A program made the position numbers and the translations under genes. Under the pieces are notes generated by a model. It had not been told where the DNA came from and searched no databases. It was given only the letters and a program-made list of their open reading frames with translations. From positions 475,607 to 539,606 of the forward strand of contig CAXXSG010000004.1 of assembly GCA_963665915.2 (NCBI GenBank): 64,000 nucleotides of DNA, given 5' to 3'. The DNA is from JAFGRU01 sp963665915. GTDB taxonomy: Bacteria; Desulfobacterota; Desulfuromonadia; Desulfuromonadales; JAAYDE01. Each line of letters starts with the position of its first letter. Position 1 is the first letter of the stretch. Below are positions 18,928-28,218 of the stretch, one piece after another.

Positions 18928-20040
18928 ATGGAAAATATTTTCAGATTCTCGGACGATCTGGGTCCCGCCAAAATTATCCATGTTTACGAACCGCAGGTTA
19001 ACCTCAAGGGCATTCTTGTGGTCGACAACGTGGCCCGAGGACCATCTATCGGCGGTATCCGTATGGCGCCGGATGTAACCACGGAGGAGTGTTTCCGCCT
19101 CGCCCGGGCCATGACCCTGAAAAACGCTGCCGCCGATCTGCCCCACGGCGGGGGCAAGGTCGTTGTGGTTGGTGATCCGCGCATGCCGAAAGAACAGAAA
19201 GAACCGTTGATCCGAGCGCTCGCCTATGCCCTGCGCAAAGACGAGGAGTATATTTACGCACCGGACATGGGGACCAACGAGGAATGTATGGCCTGGATTC
19301 ATGACGAAGTCGGCCGCGTCGTCGGACTCCCCCGGGAAGTGGGGGGCATCCCTCTGGATGAGGTCGGGGCCACCGGCTTCGGTCTCCGCCACGCTACCGA
19401 TGTCGCCCTCCGCTATTGCGATTTCAAGCTCGAAGGAGCGCGTTTGGTCATCCAGGGCTTCGGCGCAGTCGGCTATCACGCCGCCCGTTTCCTGACGCGC
19501 AAGGGAGCTCTGCTCATTGGCGTGGCCGACTCGCGAGGCGCCGTCCATCATCCACAGGGCCTCAACCTTAACGCCCTTTACCAGCTTAAACAGGAAGGGA
19601 AAAGCGTCAAGGATTTTCCCGACGGCAAGAGCCTGGCGGCCGAGGAAATCCTCGATATCGAGTGCGACATCTGGATTCCTGCGGCCCGTCCCGACGTCAT
19701 TCATGAAAAGAACGTCGACCGCCTGAAAACCAAACTGGTGGTTCAGGGCGCCAATATCGCCATTTCCCATGGCGCTGAAAAAATCCTGGATGAGCGGGGG
19801 GTTCTTTGCATTCCGGACTTTATCGCCAACGCCGGCGGCGTCATCTGTGCCGCCACGGAATACAAGGGATTAGGTGAAAAGGAAGCGTTTCAGGCCATTG
19901 AAGAAAAAATCCGGCGCAATACCCAGGAAATTCTGGAAGATGCCAAAAGTCGCAGGATTACTCCCCGCCAGGCAGCGGTGGAGATGGCCACCCGCCGGGT
20001 AAAAAGGGCTATGGAATTCCGTCGTTATAATATAATTTGA
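18928..20040 (+). CDS. Glu/Leu/Phe/Val dehydrogenase, probably glutamate type
   Basis: The 370-residue enzyme catalyses reversible oxidative deamination of an amino acid. The substrate domain has GGIRMAPDVTTEE, the DLPHGGGKVVV region with the catalytic lysine, and PDMGTNEECMAWIHDE. The NAD(P) domain has VIQGFGAVGYHAARFL, and the end has IPDFIANAGGVICA. It is shorter than typical 420-450-residue hexameric GDH and resembles the short Glu/Leu/Phe/Val group, so leucine or phenylalanine could be substrates. GGGAGG precedes the ATG. Confidence 0.88.
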   Translation: MENIFRFSDDLGPAKIIHVYEPQVNLKGILVVDNVARGPSIGGIRMAPDVTTEECFRLARAMTLKNAAADLPHGGGKVVVVGDPRMPKEQKEPLIRALAYALRKDEEYIYAPDMGTNEECMAWIHDEVGRVVGLPREVGGIPLDEVGATGFGLRHATDVALRYCDFKLEGARLVIQGFGAVGYHAARFLTRKGALLIGVADSRGAVHHPQGLNLNALYQLKQEGKSVKDFPDGKSLAAEEILDIECDIWIPAARPDVIHEKNVDRLKTKLVVQGANIAISHGAEKILDERGVLCIPDFIANAGGVICAATEYKGLGEKEAFQAIEEKIRRNTQEILEDAKSRRITPRQAAVEMATRRVKRAMEFRRYNII

Positions 20041-20626
20041 ATCTTGTTAAGAAGCCGGGAGTCGAAAAGGACGGCTTGTTCCGAAAAGGAAGAAGCGGAA
20101 TGCGTTTGCGCCAGATGGAACCCGACATCGGGGCTGTTTGTTCATTTTTTATGGCGTGAAAATTTTGAACAAAATTGTTTAACAACTTGTTTTTATATAG
20201 TTTTTCAAAATTATTTTCTAAATTAAGGGGAATCAAAAATTTCTTTACTTCGACGTCAAGGTACAATTTCAAACATTAATGTCTTAAGCTGTCCATCCCC
20301 CTCTCGTTTTTATCCGTTCTCTCTATTTACTCTGGACAGCATCGGATTTAATTCATAACATGTATCCATTATATGCCAGCCCGGATTACCTATAAAAGTT
20401 TCTCCTGACCCCCCCAGCAAAATTCAAATTCGGGCTTGAAACGATTTGTATCCTGCGCAAAAATCTGTTCAATCATGTGCGGAAGAAATGTGGCATTTAA
20501 AAAACAATTGGATGATTTTGCAAAGTTGCAATTTTGACTCTGACGTTACAATTTAGTTTTTTCAAGATGCATCCATTTTTAATGAACATTGAATGGGTCG
20601 CTTGTTTTTTTGGGGAGGAGTATCAA
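20041..20626. other. AT-rich intergenic region
   Basis: This 586-base gap is clearly richer in A and T than the flanking genes. I see no credible gene, terminator or repeat in it. It probably holds the promoter of the OmpA-ExeA pair, but no -35/-10 pair stands out. Confidence 0.5.
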
Positions 20627-21133
20627 ATGAAAAATAAGATTATCTGGCTGTTAAGCGGGTTGTTGATTCTTACCGGGTGTGCCACCTCTGACCAATCAAA
20701 GCAAAACCAGAAAATGGTTGAAGAAATTGAAAAAATGGAATTGGAGGTCAGGGAAATCGAGCGGGGTGTTGAGATCATTTTTCCAGAGGTGCTGCTCTTT
20801 GATTTCGACAGCGACCGTTTGAAACCAGCAGCCAAAGCCAAAATGCACAAAATCGCGGATGTTGTGAACGATCCCAAGGTCGAAGCCCGAACCATTGCCG
20901 TTGAAGGCCACACCGATTCCATTGGCTATCCTGCTTACAATCTGGATCTTTCCAAGCGTCGCGCCCGGAGTGTTGGCCGTGGACTGGTTTTCACCGGAGT
21001 GCGCAAAGAACGCCTGTCTCTCAAAGGGTTTGGTGAACTTAAACCCATCGCTCCCAACAAGAACCCGGATGGCAGCGATAATCCCGAAGCACGGACCCGG
21101 AACCGACGGGTAGAGGTTATTATCGAGAACTAG
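20627..21133 (+). CDS. OmpA-family peptidoglycan-binding lipoprotein
   Basis: From ATG 20627 (GGGGAGGAG upstream) the product has 168 residues. It starts with a lipoprotein signal ending in LTGC (Cys17), then a short coiled coil (about 24-45), then an OmpA C-terminal domain with VEGHTDSIG, YNLDLSKRRARSV and ARTRNRRVEVII. That layout fits a Pal-like protein tethering outer membrane to peptidoglycan. The next gene, an ExeA-type ATPase-ankyrin fusion, begins 7 bases later and is surely co-transcribed. Confidence 0.88.
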   Translation: MKNKIIWLLSGLLILTGCATSDQSKQNQKMVEEIEKMELEVREIERGVEIIFPEVLLFDFDSDRLKPAAKAKMHKIADVVNDPKVEARTIAVEGHTDSIGYPAYNLDLSKRRARSVGRGLVFTGVRKERLSLKGFGELKPIAPNKNPDGSDNPEARTRNRRVEVIIEN

Positions 21134-21140
21134 GTTTCCA

Positions 21141-23297
21141 ATGTATCTGAAATTTTTCAAATTCAGCCGCAAACCCTTCAGTATCACCCCCGATCCCGAT
21201 TATTTTTACCTGACGGCATCGACGCGGCAAACCTACGACCGTATTGCGGATGCTATCCATCGCCGGGAACCCTGCCTGCTCTTGAGCGGCGAACCCGGGA
21301 CAGGGAAGACTGCTCTCCTTAAGCGTCTGATGACAAAGAACGATTTGAGCGTGCGCTGGATTTTCCTCAACAAAGCCCAGTTGACCTGGAACGAACTACT
21401 GATAGTAATCGGCCAGAATCTTGGTCTTTCCGGGGATGATTATTGTTCTGAACGCCTTGCCGCCGGTATTACCGAAAAATTTGCCGAGTTTGCAAGACGG
21501 GGCCACCATCCAGTGCTGGTAATCGACGAGGCCGACCATTTCAGAAACGACACGCTGCGGCAGCTTTTGGAATGGCACGCCTCGAATCAAGCCCGGGGAG
21601 TTCCGTCAACCATTATATTTTCCGGCCTAAAAAAACTCCCCCAAATCTTCGCCAACATCGGTCAGGGGCTTTTCGCCGCCCACCCGGTTGATCATTGCGA
21701 CCTCAAGAGGTTTGTTCTTCAGGAAACCCGTGCCGTTATCGCCTACCGCCTGGAATTGGCCGGTTACAGCGGACCGGAACTTTTTGAGGATGAGGCCCTG
21801 AAGCTGATCCAACAGCTTTCAGGGGGCATCCCCCGGGTAGTCAACCTGATTTGCGACCTGGGGCTGGTTCTCGCGGCCAACCTTAAGGAACAGAAAATTA
21901 CCGCACAGATTGTTCAGGAGGCTTCCGAGTATATTCTCCTGGATAAATATCCCAGCATGGAAGACAGTCCATCCGAGGAACAGCCGGCGGCCGATCCGGC
22001 ATTAGTGGAATCCGCCGCCGGGGACAAAAGCCCCTCCGCCAAACAGCTTGTCATCGCGGCGAAAGCACCCAAACCGGGACACTCCCGGCCCGAGCGGCGA
22101 CCGTTCAGGTGGGAATGGGCGGCGGCCGGGCTGCTGATCATGCTCACCGGCGGCGGGACCTGGCTCTGGATGCAGTCTAGGCCAACTGTGGACAGTCCGG
22201 AAAATTCACAGAGGCTGGTCTTCAAGGCCCCATCGAACAATCCCATTGAGAAGACAAAGATAACGGTTGCGCCATCCGAATCATCGCCTCAGCCGGCTCT
22301 CCCTGAAAGTTCTCGTCTGGCGTCAGTAGAACCGCAATCCCCTTCCTCGGGCTTGGCGGAGGTTGTGCCCCGGGCAGGACAAAAACCCGCAAATCCGCCT
22401 CAAACGATCCCAACTGTTGCTAAAAAGATTGCAGCGGACGCGAAAGCCCTGACGGACATCCCGGAGGGAAAAGAGCCGAGCGCTTTATTGTCCCAAGCTG
22501 AGAAAGAGGCCCCATCCCTTGCCCAGGTTCCGGGCGAGGAGTCACAAACCGAAGCGGCCGCAAAAATACCGTCCAAACAGGACATTTTTCCCATCACCCT
22601 ACAATTACAGCCACCGGTACCCACTCCAAAGCCTTACACTGCCGCGGTGGAGCCGGAAGTCACCCGACTCACAACCTCCGCACAAAAATCGAAAGAAAAG
22701 CCTCGGGCCGTAGGTCTTCCCAAAGGAGCCGATTTGATAACCGCAGTTGAAACGGGAGACCCACAGGTCATAAGCCAACTTCTCGATGACGGCGCAAAGG
22801 TCAATAGCATTAGCACCACTGGCGAAACTGCCCTTATGAAAGCGGCCTGGGCCGGACGTGCCGATATTGTCACTCTACTTCTCAGCCATGGACCCCGGAT
22901 CAACCAACAGAGCCTGGAGGGCTGGACAGCTCTGTTCTATGGCGCGGTAAAAGGCCATAAACCTGTGGTTTCATCCCTCCTGGCACAGGGGGCCAAGCCG
23001 GATCTGGCTGATCAGGATGGCCGCACCCCCCTGATGGCGGCTGCCTGGAACGGTCACGCCGATATCGTCGAACTGCTCCTGAAAAAAAGTGTCAATCCCA
23101 ATCGCAAAAACCGCGATGGCTGGACCCCCCTCATGTTCGCCGCCCTGGAAGGACATATCGACGTAGCTGAAATTCTTCTACGTGGAGGCGCCAATCCCGC
23201 CGTCAAGAATAACGCAGGCGACACCAGCGCCCAACTTGCCGCTGTCCAGGGCCATACCCGGTTATTGTCTCTTTTATCCACCAATGACCAACCTTAA
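21141..23297 (+). CDS. ExeA/GspA-type AAA ATPase fused to ankyrin repeats
   Basis: The 718-residue protein has a GspA/ExeA-like ATPase N terminus: MYLKFFKFSRKPFSITPDP, Walker A GEPGTGKT (50-57), Walker B VLVIDEAD (125-132) and a sensor region QQLSGGIPRVVNLICD. A membrane helix lies at about 325-345 after a basic stretch. A low-complexity Pro/Ala/Ser/Glu linker spans about 350-525. The C terminus (about 530-715) holds five to six ankyrin repeats with the TALMKAAWAGRADIVTLLL pattern. In ExeA the C terminus instead carries a peptidoglycan-binding domain. The topology would put the ATPase inside and the ankyrins in the periplasm. Its partner is probably the OmpA lipoprotein just upstream. Confidence 0.87.
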   Translation: MYLKFFKFSRKPFSITPDPDYFYLTASTRQTYDRIADAIHRREPCLLLSGEPGTGKTALLKRLMTKNDLSVRWIFLNKAQLTWNELLIVIGQNLGLSGDDYCSERLAAGITEKFAEFARRGHHPVLVIDEADHFRNDTLRQLLEWHASNQARGVPSTIIFSGLKKLPQIFANIGQGLFAAHPVDHCDLKRFVLQETRAVIAYRLELAGYSGPELFEDEALKLIQQLSGGIPRVVNLICDLGLVLAANLKEQKITAQIVQEASEYILLDKYPSMEDSPSEEQPAADPALVESAAGDKSPSAKQLVIAAKAPKPGHSRPERRPFRWEWAAAGLLIMLTGGGTWLWMQSRPTVDSPENSQRLVFKAPSNNPIEKTKITVAPSESSPQPALPESSRLASVEPQSPSSGLAEVVPRAGQKPANPPQTIPTVAKKIAADAKALTDIPEGKEPSALLSQAEKEAPSLAQVPGEESQTEAAAKIPSKQDIFPITLQLQPPVPTPKPYTAAVEPEVTRLTTSAQKSKEKPRAVGLPKGADLITAVETGDPQVISQLLDDGAKVNSISTTGETALMKAAWAGRADIVTLLLSHGPRINQQSLEGWTALFYGAVKGHKPVVSSLLAQGAKPDLADQDGRTPLMAAAWNGHADIVELLLKKSVNPNRKNRDGWTPLMFAALEGHIDVAEILLRGGANPAVKNNAGDTSAQLAAVQGHTRLLSLLSTNDQP

Positions 23298-23311
23298 ACC
23301 TCATCGGTGCA

Positions 23312-23355
23312 TCGGCTGTGAAAATCCGGAACATGTTCCGGATTTTCACAGCCGA
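23312..23355. repeat. 44-bp perfect palindrome after the ExeA-ankyrin gene
   Basis: Every base from 23312 to 23355 pairs with its mirror around a central ACATGT, with no loop. The half-site contains GGCTGTGAAAATCCGGAACA. It lies 14 bases past the stop of the ATPase gene. There is no T run, so it may act as an intrinsic hairpin, a processing site or a protein site. Confidence 0.75.
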
Positions 23356-23456
23356 CTTGAGTGAGACGCCGCTGGGGCGCCGCTCTTCATCTGCGACGTT
23401 AGGTGTCATCAACTCACAACGAAGCCAAGGTCCATTCCGGTCAGACGAGGTTCAAC

Positions 23457-24518
23457 ATGATGTTTGTCCTTTTCCTGGTTTCAACTGTCATTCTCGCCAC
23501 CTCCACATTACTCCCTTTATGGCGCCACGAAGCCTGGTGGGTGCGCGCTCTGGACTTTCCTCGCTTTCAGCTTTTTACGTTCTCGTTGCTTCTGCTTATC
23601 CTTGAATTGATGTTGCTGGAGCTGTCGCACCTTTCAACGTGGAGCCTGCTCGTCGTTGCCCTGATGTGTCTCACCTACCAGGCATGGTGGATTGCGCCAT
23701 ACACATGGCTGTTTCCGGTAGAGGTGAAGTCCGCGCTCAGTACAGATAGCCAGCGGATGATCCGGATTATGACGGCCAACGTCCTGACCACCAATCGCAA
23801 TGCAAAGGCTCTGATTGAACTGGTACGCGAGAACGCGCCGGACATTCTTGTCACGCTGGAATCGGATGAATGGTGGCAGGCGAAGTTGGATTCGCTGGAA
23901 CCAGACTATCCCCACACAATAAAGTGTCCACTTGATAATCTGTATGGAATGCACGTGTACTCCAAACTTTCGCTGACGGACAGTCATATTGACTATCTGG
24001 TAGAGTCCGACATGCCGTCAGGGCACAGAATACGCGTTCATTTTCTGCATCCGGCGCCGCCAAGTCCAACAGAAAATGAAGAGTCCTCGGAGCGCGACGC
24101 AGAGCTGATAATCGTAGCCAAAAGTGTTGCCGAAACTGATGCACCAGTCATCGTGACTGGAGATCTGAACGATGTGGCCTGGTCCGAAACGACCCGATTG
24201 TTCAGGAAAATTAGTGGCTTGCTCGACCCCCGCGTGGGGAGTGGCATGTTCAACACCTTTCATGCAAAGTATTGCTTCATGCGTTGGCCGCTGGATCACC
24301 TGTTTCACAGCGACCATTTCCCTCTGTCCAGCATCCACAGGCTTCCAGGCTTCGGCTCAGATCATTTCGCCCTTTTGACTGAACTGATTTTCGAGGTCGG
24401 GAACGACGTTCAGCACAATGGCCTCGAAGCCGATGCGGATGATTTTGCCTGGGCGAAAGACAAGGCCGATGACCAGGGTGTCAGCAAAGGCGACGTTCCC
24501 CAGCCGGGAGGGCCCTGA
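23457..24518 (+). CDS. Membrane-anchored endonuclease/exonuclease/phosphatase (EEP) family protein
   Basis: Starting at ATG 23457 (CGAGG upstream) it has 353 residues. Three hydrophobic stretches lie within the first 85 residues, followed by an EEP domain: IMTANVLTTN, the metal-binding Glu in LVTLESDEWW, VTGDLNDVAWS and GFGSDHFALL. An acidic tail of about 40 residues closes it. Such proteins may cleave DNA, RNA or phospholipids; the target is not evident. A GTG 18 codons upstream is less likely. Confidence 0.82.
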   Translation: MMFVLFLVSTVILATSTLLPLWRHEAWWVRALDFPRFQLFTFSLLLLILELMLLELSHLSTWSLLVVALMCLTYQAWWIAPYTWLFPVEVKSALSTDSQRMIRIMTANVLTTNRNAKALIELVRENAPDILVTLESDEWWQAKLDSLEPDYPHTIKCPLDNLYGMHVYSKLSLTDSHIDYLVESDMPSGHRIRVHFLHPAPPSPTENEESSERDAELIIVAKSVAETDAPVIVTGDLNDVAWSETTRLFRKISGLLDPRVGSGMFNTFHAKYCFMRWPLDHLFHSDHFPLSSIHRLPGFGSDHFALLTELIFEVGNDVQHNGLEADADDFAWAKDKADDQGVSKGDVPQPGGP

Positions 24519-24660
24519 ATGGCCACATTGAAAATAATGGGAATAGACAGGAAAATAATCAAAATCATGAAAAGCTTACTAAATTCCCCCCAAAGGACCT
24601 CAATCTTACCCACCTGAAACAAAAGGCTTGGCTTTAGGATTATATTGCCAAGAAAATAAC

Positions 24661-25072
24661 ATGAGACTTTGGTCAATACACCCGTGTTATTTAGATGTAA
24701 AAGGTCTGGTTGCGCTCTGGAGAGAAGGACTTCTGGCCCAGAACGTTTTACGGGGCAACACACGAGGATACGGACAACCCTGTCAGTGCCATTGCCGCCT
24801 ATTTAAGACCTGTCGTCGATGAGGCGGACAAAAGAGGCTACAATTTCAACAGAAACAAGATCGTCAACACAGACTTCAGTGGTAAAATACCTGTCACAAG
24901 CGGGCAGATCGAATACGAATTCAAGCATCTGTTGGGCAAACTGGAAAGAAGGAACCCTGATTTGTATGAACGGTTAAGAATGGTAAAAGACATAGAGTTT
25001 CACCCATTGCTGCAGAAAGTATGCGGAAATGTGGAAGCTTGGGAAGTCATTCAGCCCAAACATGACAGTTGA
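24661..25072 (+). pseudogene. Broken pyrimidine-dimer glycosylase / endonuclease V-like gene
   Basis: The first frame gives MRLWSIHPCYLDVKGLVALW and REGLLAQN; the next frame resumes with FYGATHEDTDNPVSAIAAYL and continues to QPKHDS. These are the two parts of a T4 endonuclease V-like (Pyr_excise) protein. About 18 residues expected between them are missing and the frame shifts, so a deletion occurred near 24741-24750. The intact enzyme would cut at UV dimers. A functional photolyase gene lies elsewhere in the window. Confidence 0.75.
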
Positions 25073-25101
25073 AATTCGGCTATTTTTTTTCAGGCGGGAA
25101 T

Positions 25102-26027
25102 TTATTCCCTGATCTTTTTCGCCTCCCACCGCTCCGTATTCGGATAGATCCCTTTCCAGACGAACTAATAGACGATCATGTGAGAAACCTCATTCCCCTC
25201 GCTGTCCCAGATCTCAACCTTCTCCGTATCCCCATGGAAACGGAGAACAACCTCACCCTCTCCGACACGGTCCCGCACAAACTCCATTTTCTTTAAATCA
25301 GCCAGCGGGTAGGCCTTCTGGAGGCCATCCACCTCGATGCCGATTATCAGCTTTTTTTCGTTTTCATCGAGCCCCGGCTTGAAGAACGAGAATAACCCCT
25401 TCCGACTCTCGTAATAATTCTTATAGGGGTCGCGGCTGTAGTTCCTGTCAAACCCAGTCTGGCGTGAGAGGACCTCTGTGGCGGGATAACGACGCTGCCA
25501 TTTTTTCCAGCTTGTGAGTACGGAAGAGAGAACCTGCAGGGCGCACCGGTCATCGGTCCCGTCACGGTTTCGCGTTTGATCTGCGACCAGAGGGATTCGC
25601 TCTGGTGGTCGTACATCAGGACATTGCTTTTGTAGAGAAGACCGGAGACGCCGAAAGTCAGCTCTTGCCCATTCATATTACAGGAGTACACGATCCCCGC
25701 AAAGGCGAGAGGTCACCAGCTGACCAGGAGAGGCTGGCCGGACATGCGATCATTGGCCAGCTCATGCCACGACAGGATGCGGATGGGCTAAGCGCGGGCC
25801 TTACCGTCGATTGCGACACCGAAAACTTGCTCGCCCTCTTGCATGAAATCCGCTTCGGAAGCCGGAAGAAAGCGGGGATCGAGAAGGGCCGGTATCCCGT
25901 CCTGCGGCGGGCCGCCGGACATGATCTCATCCACCGCTACAGAATGGTGGCTGAAATCCCAACCGGCCGCGATTGAAAAAGAAAACAGGAGAAGCAGAAT
26001 AATCAGGGAAAGTCCGGAAAGTCTCAT
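25102..26027 (-). pseudogene. DUF3179 family gene with stops and a frameshift
   Basis: The start (ATG 26027 with GGGGGC upstream) leads into a secreted DUF3179 protein: signal peptide, then DGIPALLDPRF and QVFGVAIDGKARA. Reading on, TAG stands where Tyr is expected (25788-25790) and TGA where Cys is expected (25713-25715). The frame then shifts by one base near 25535-25542, and a second TAG replaces Trp (25165-25167). Between these points the sequence is well conserved (FGVSGLLYKSNVLMYDHQ, then RDPYKNYYESRKGLFSFFK). The damage therefore looks recent. Family function is unknown. Confidence 0.85.
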
Positions 26028-26139
26028 AAAAGCCCCCTTCCCCATTGATCCGGTTGAGTGTTGACTCTTTCCAAAATCATTAACACGTCCCGGGGTTACG
26101 CCAAAGGGGGAGGTAAAACCACTTGTAATGCTACGGAAA

Positions 26140-27300
26140 TTATTGAAGAAAGCCACGTTCCCTGAACCAGACTTCCAGGCGTTCAAAAGCTCTGCCGAGA
26201 TTTTCAATGGAATTCGAATAGGAAAAGCGGAGATAGCCTTCCGCCCCTTCGCCGAAGTCGATTCCCGGAGTCAAGGCGACCCCGGTCTCTTCGAGGATTT
26301 CCTTGGCCAAGGCAAGAGAGTCTCCGGAAATATGGCGAGCATCCGCAAGCACGTAAAAGGCGCCCGTCGGCTCCTTGCGAACCCCCAGGCCAAGGCGGCG
26401 TACGCCCTCAAGGGTGTATTTCCGCCTTTTAGCGTAAGCCTCCCGCATCCTCGCAACATGCCCCGTACATTCCTGCAAAGCCGTCACCCCGGCGCACTGC
26501 ACAAAACTGTTGGCGCAGATCAGAAAATTCTGATGCAGGCTCTGCAATGTGCGAACACTTGATAAGGGTGCGATCAGGAAGCCGAGGCGCCAGCCGGTCA
26601 TGGCATAGGCTTTTGAAAAACCGCCTAGAACGAAGGTTTCCGAAGTGAATTCAAGGGCACTTCTCTCCTCCCCTTCATAGGTAAGGCCATGATAAATTTC
26701 ATCGGAAATCAACGGCACAGGCAGGGACGTCAACTCCTCCAGCCAGGCTGTGGGGAGAACCGACCCGGCCGGATTGGAGGGAGAATTGATCAGAATTCCC
26801 CGCGTCTTCGGGTTGATAAGTTTTTTAACCTCTTCGGGTCGCGGCTGAAACCCATCCTCCTCCCGGGTACGGAGATAAATGGTCTTCCCGCCAAGAAAAT
26901 GAAGAAAATTCGGGTAGCAGGCGTAGCTCGGATCGGGAAGAATGATCTCGTCCCCCTCATTCAAAAGCGAAGCAAAAAGGAGGAGCATCAGGGGGCTGGT
27001 CCCGGAGGAGACAATCACCTGATCAGTCGTGATGTTTACACCATAGCGCTGGTGGTAATGGTCGACGATCGCCTGTCGCAACTCGATCCGCCCCAAGGAG
27101 TGAGTATAGGCGGTTTCACCGCTTTTCATGGCGGAAATAGCGCTCTCGATGACCGGCTCCGGTGTCGGAAAATCCGGTTCCCCAAGACACAGAAAAATGA
27201 TGTCCTTCCCTTGGGCCTTAAGCTCTCCGGCCCTCTCCATAACCTCCATGGCCAGAAAAGGAGTGATGTCACTGGCGCGACGGGCAACGTTAATTTTCAT
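26140..27300 (-). CDS. PLP-dependent aminotransferase, class I/II
   Basis: The 386-residue enzyme is of aspartate-aminotransferase fold. Motifs are LGEPDFPTPEPV, SSGTSPLMLLLFA, NSPSNPAG (substrate and cofactor contacts), SDEIYHGLTYEG and the PLP lysine in GGFSKAYAMTGWRLG. The C-terminal arginine-binding region is GYLRFSYSNSIENL. The exact amino-acid substrate cannot be given. ATG 27300 with GGAGG upstream is better placed than the GTG two codons earlier. Confidence 0.9.
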   Translation of the reverse strand: MKINVARRASDITPFLAMEVMERAGELKAQGKDIIFLCLGEPDFPTPEPVIESAISAMKSGETAYTHSLGRIELRQAIVDHYHQRYGVNITTDQVIVSSGTSPLMLLLFASLLNEGDEIILPDPSYACYPNFLHFLGGKTIYLRTREEDGFQPRPEEVKKLINPKTRGILINSPSNPAGSVLPTAWLEELTSLPVPLISDEIYHGLTYEGEERSALEFTSETFVLGGFSKAYAMTGWRLGFLIAPLSSVRTLQSLHQNFLICANSFVQCAGVTALQECTGHVARMREAYAKRRKYTLEGVRRLGLGVRKEPTGAFYVLADARHISGDSLALAKEILEETGVALTPGIDFGEGAEGYLRFSYSNSIENLGRAFERLEVWFRERGFLQ

Positions 27301-27498
27301 ATCCACTTCCTCCGGGTTGCAGCTTTCCGCCCAATATAGGCTTGGGAACGGAAAACTTCAAATAGTTTCCTGGATAGCAGCTAACCTCAAACGGCCATTT
27401 CTTTGCCGATAGAAACAGGATAGGGTATGATGTGGTTTTTAGCGTGGATAACTTATAAGGTTTACTTCTGTAATCAGCAATATTTCCCAGGAGGTGAA

Positions 27499-28074
27499 AT
27501 GAAAAAATCTCTCGGTGCCAACACGATCATCCTGCCGACCCCGACATGGGTGGTGGGAACTTATGACAAAGACGGCAAACCCAATGTCATGACCGCCGCA
27601 TGGGGAGGAATCTGCTGCTCCGACCCGCCATGCGTTGCGGTTGCCCTGCGGGCAGCCACTTATTCCCACGGCAACATGATGGCGAGAAAAGCTTTTACCC
27701 TCAGCGTCCCCGGCGAAGAGCATGTTGTGGAGGCGGATTTCTGGGGCATGGCCTCCGGCCGGGATGAAGACAAATTCGCCGCCGCGGGACTCACCCCTGA
27801 GGCAAGCACCCTGGTCGACGCACCGTTCGTCAAGGAGTTCCCTCTGGTTCTGGAGTGTGAGGTTCTGCAGGTAGTAGAAATCGGCATCCACACCCAGTTC
27901 GTCGGCAGAATCGTGGATGTCAAGGCGGACGAAACCGTGCTCGACACCAAGGGTAAACCGGACATGGAGAAAGTGAAGCCGATTCTTTTCAGCCCCGGTA
28001 ACCGTGGCTATTACGGGACCGGAACCTTCCTCGGGAAAGGGTTTTCCATCGGTAAAAAAATCAAAGAGGAATAA
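27499..28074 (+). CDS. Flavin reductase-like FMN-binding protein
   Basis: ATG 27499 follows AGGAGGTG and gives 191 residues. It is a flavoredoxin-type split-barrel protein. The start is GANTIILPTPTWVVGTYD, then NVMTAAWGGICCSDPPCVAV (FMN site), and it ends with FSPGNRGYYGTGTFLGKGF. Such proteins transfer electrons or bind FMN in anaerobes. It is followed directly by a strong terminator and is probably a single gene. Confidence 0.87.
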   Translation: MKKSLGANTIILPTPTWVVGTYDKDGKPNVMTAAWGGICCSDPPCVAVALRAATYSHGNMMARKAFTLSVPGEEHVVEADFWGMASGRDEDKFAAAGLTPEASTLVDAPFVKEFPLVLECEVLQVVEIGIHTQFVGRIVDVKADETVLDTKGKPDMEKVKPILFSPGNRGYYGTGTFLGKGFSIGKKIKEE

Positions 28075-28104
28075 GCGGTTCAAAAGTAAATACGCTCATC
28101 GCAG

Positions 28105-28141
28105 AAAAAAAGGGCTCTCCTGTTCAGGCGAGCCCTTTTTT
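28105..28141 (+). terminator. Intrinsic terminator of the flavin reductase gene
   Basis: GGGCTC (28112-28117) pairs with GAGCCC (28130-28135), preceded by seven A and followed by six T. The A/T flanks could allow use in both directions. Confidence 0.87.
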
Positions 28142-28147
28142 AAACTT

Positions 28148-28190
28148 AGAAGTCGGTCGGACTTTGGAGTGAATCTACTGCGAAATCAAC
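28148..28190. repeat. R1 fragment
   Basis: GTCGGTCGGACTTTGGAGTGAATCTACTGCGAAATC matches about the first 40 bases of R1 (read here in pieces: GTCGGTCGGACTTTGG, then GTGAATCTACTGCGAAATC). The rest of the element is absent. It lies at the 3' side of the gene at 28219. Confidence 0.65.
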
Positions 28191-28218
28191 ACCCCAATTT
28201 AGAACCATTTAGGGGTGG

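Noticed and set aside
18910..19770. 286-codon open frame antisense to the amino-acid dehydrogenase gene.
   Set aside because: It lies wholly under a conserved gene and gives no recognisable protein.
23380..23410. GTTAGGT core similar to an integron attC site next to the 44-bp palindrome.
   Set aside because: No matching partner core, no attC stem and no integrase were found; one 7-base core is expected by chance.
24410..24763. Minus-strand frame with a membrane-like segment opposite the end of the EEP gene.
   Set aside because: It has no start signal, and the plus-strand acidic tail reads as a natural continuation of the EEP protein.
25713..25715. TGA in place of a conserved Cys in the DUF3179 gene, possibly selenocysteine.
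   Set aside because: The same gene has two TAG codons and a frameshift, so decay explains it; no SECIS-like hairpin was recognised.
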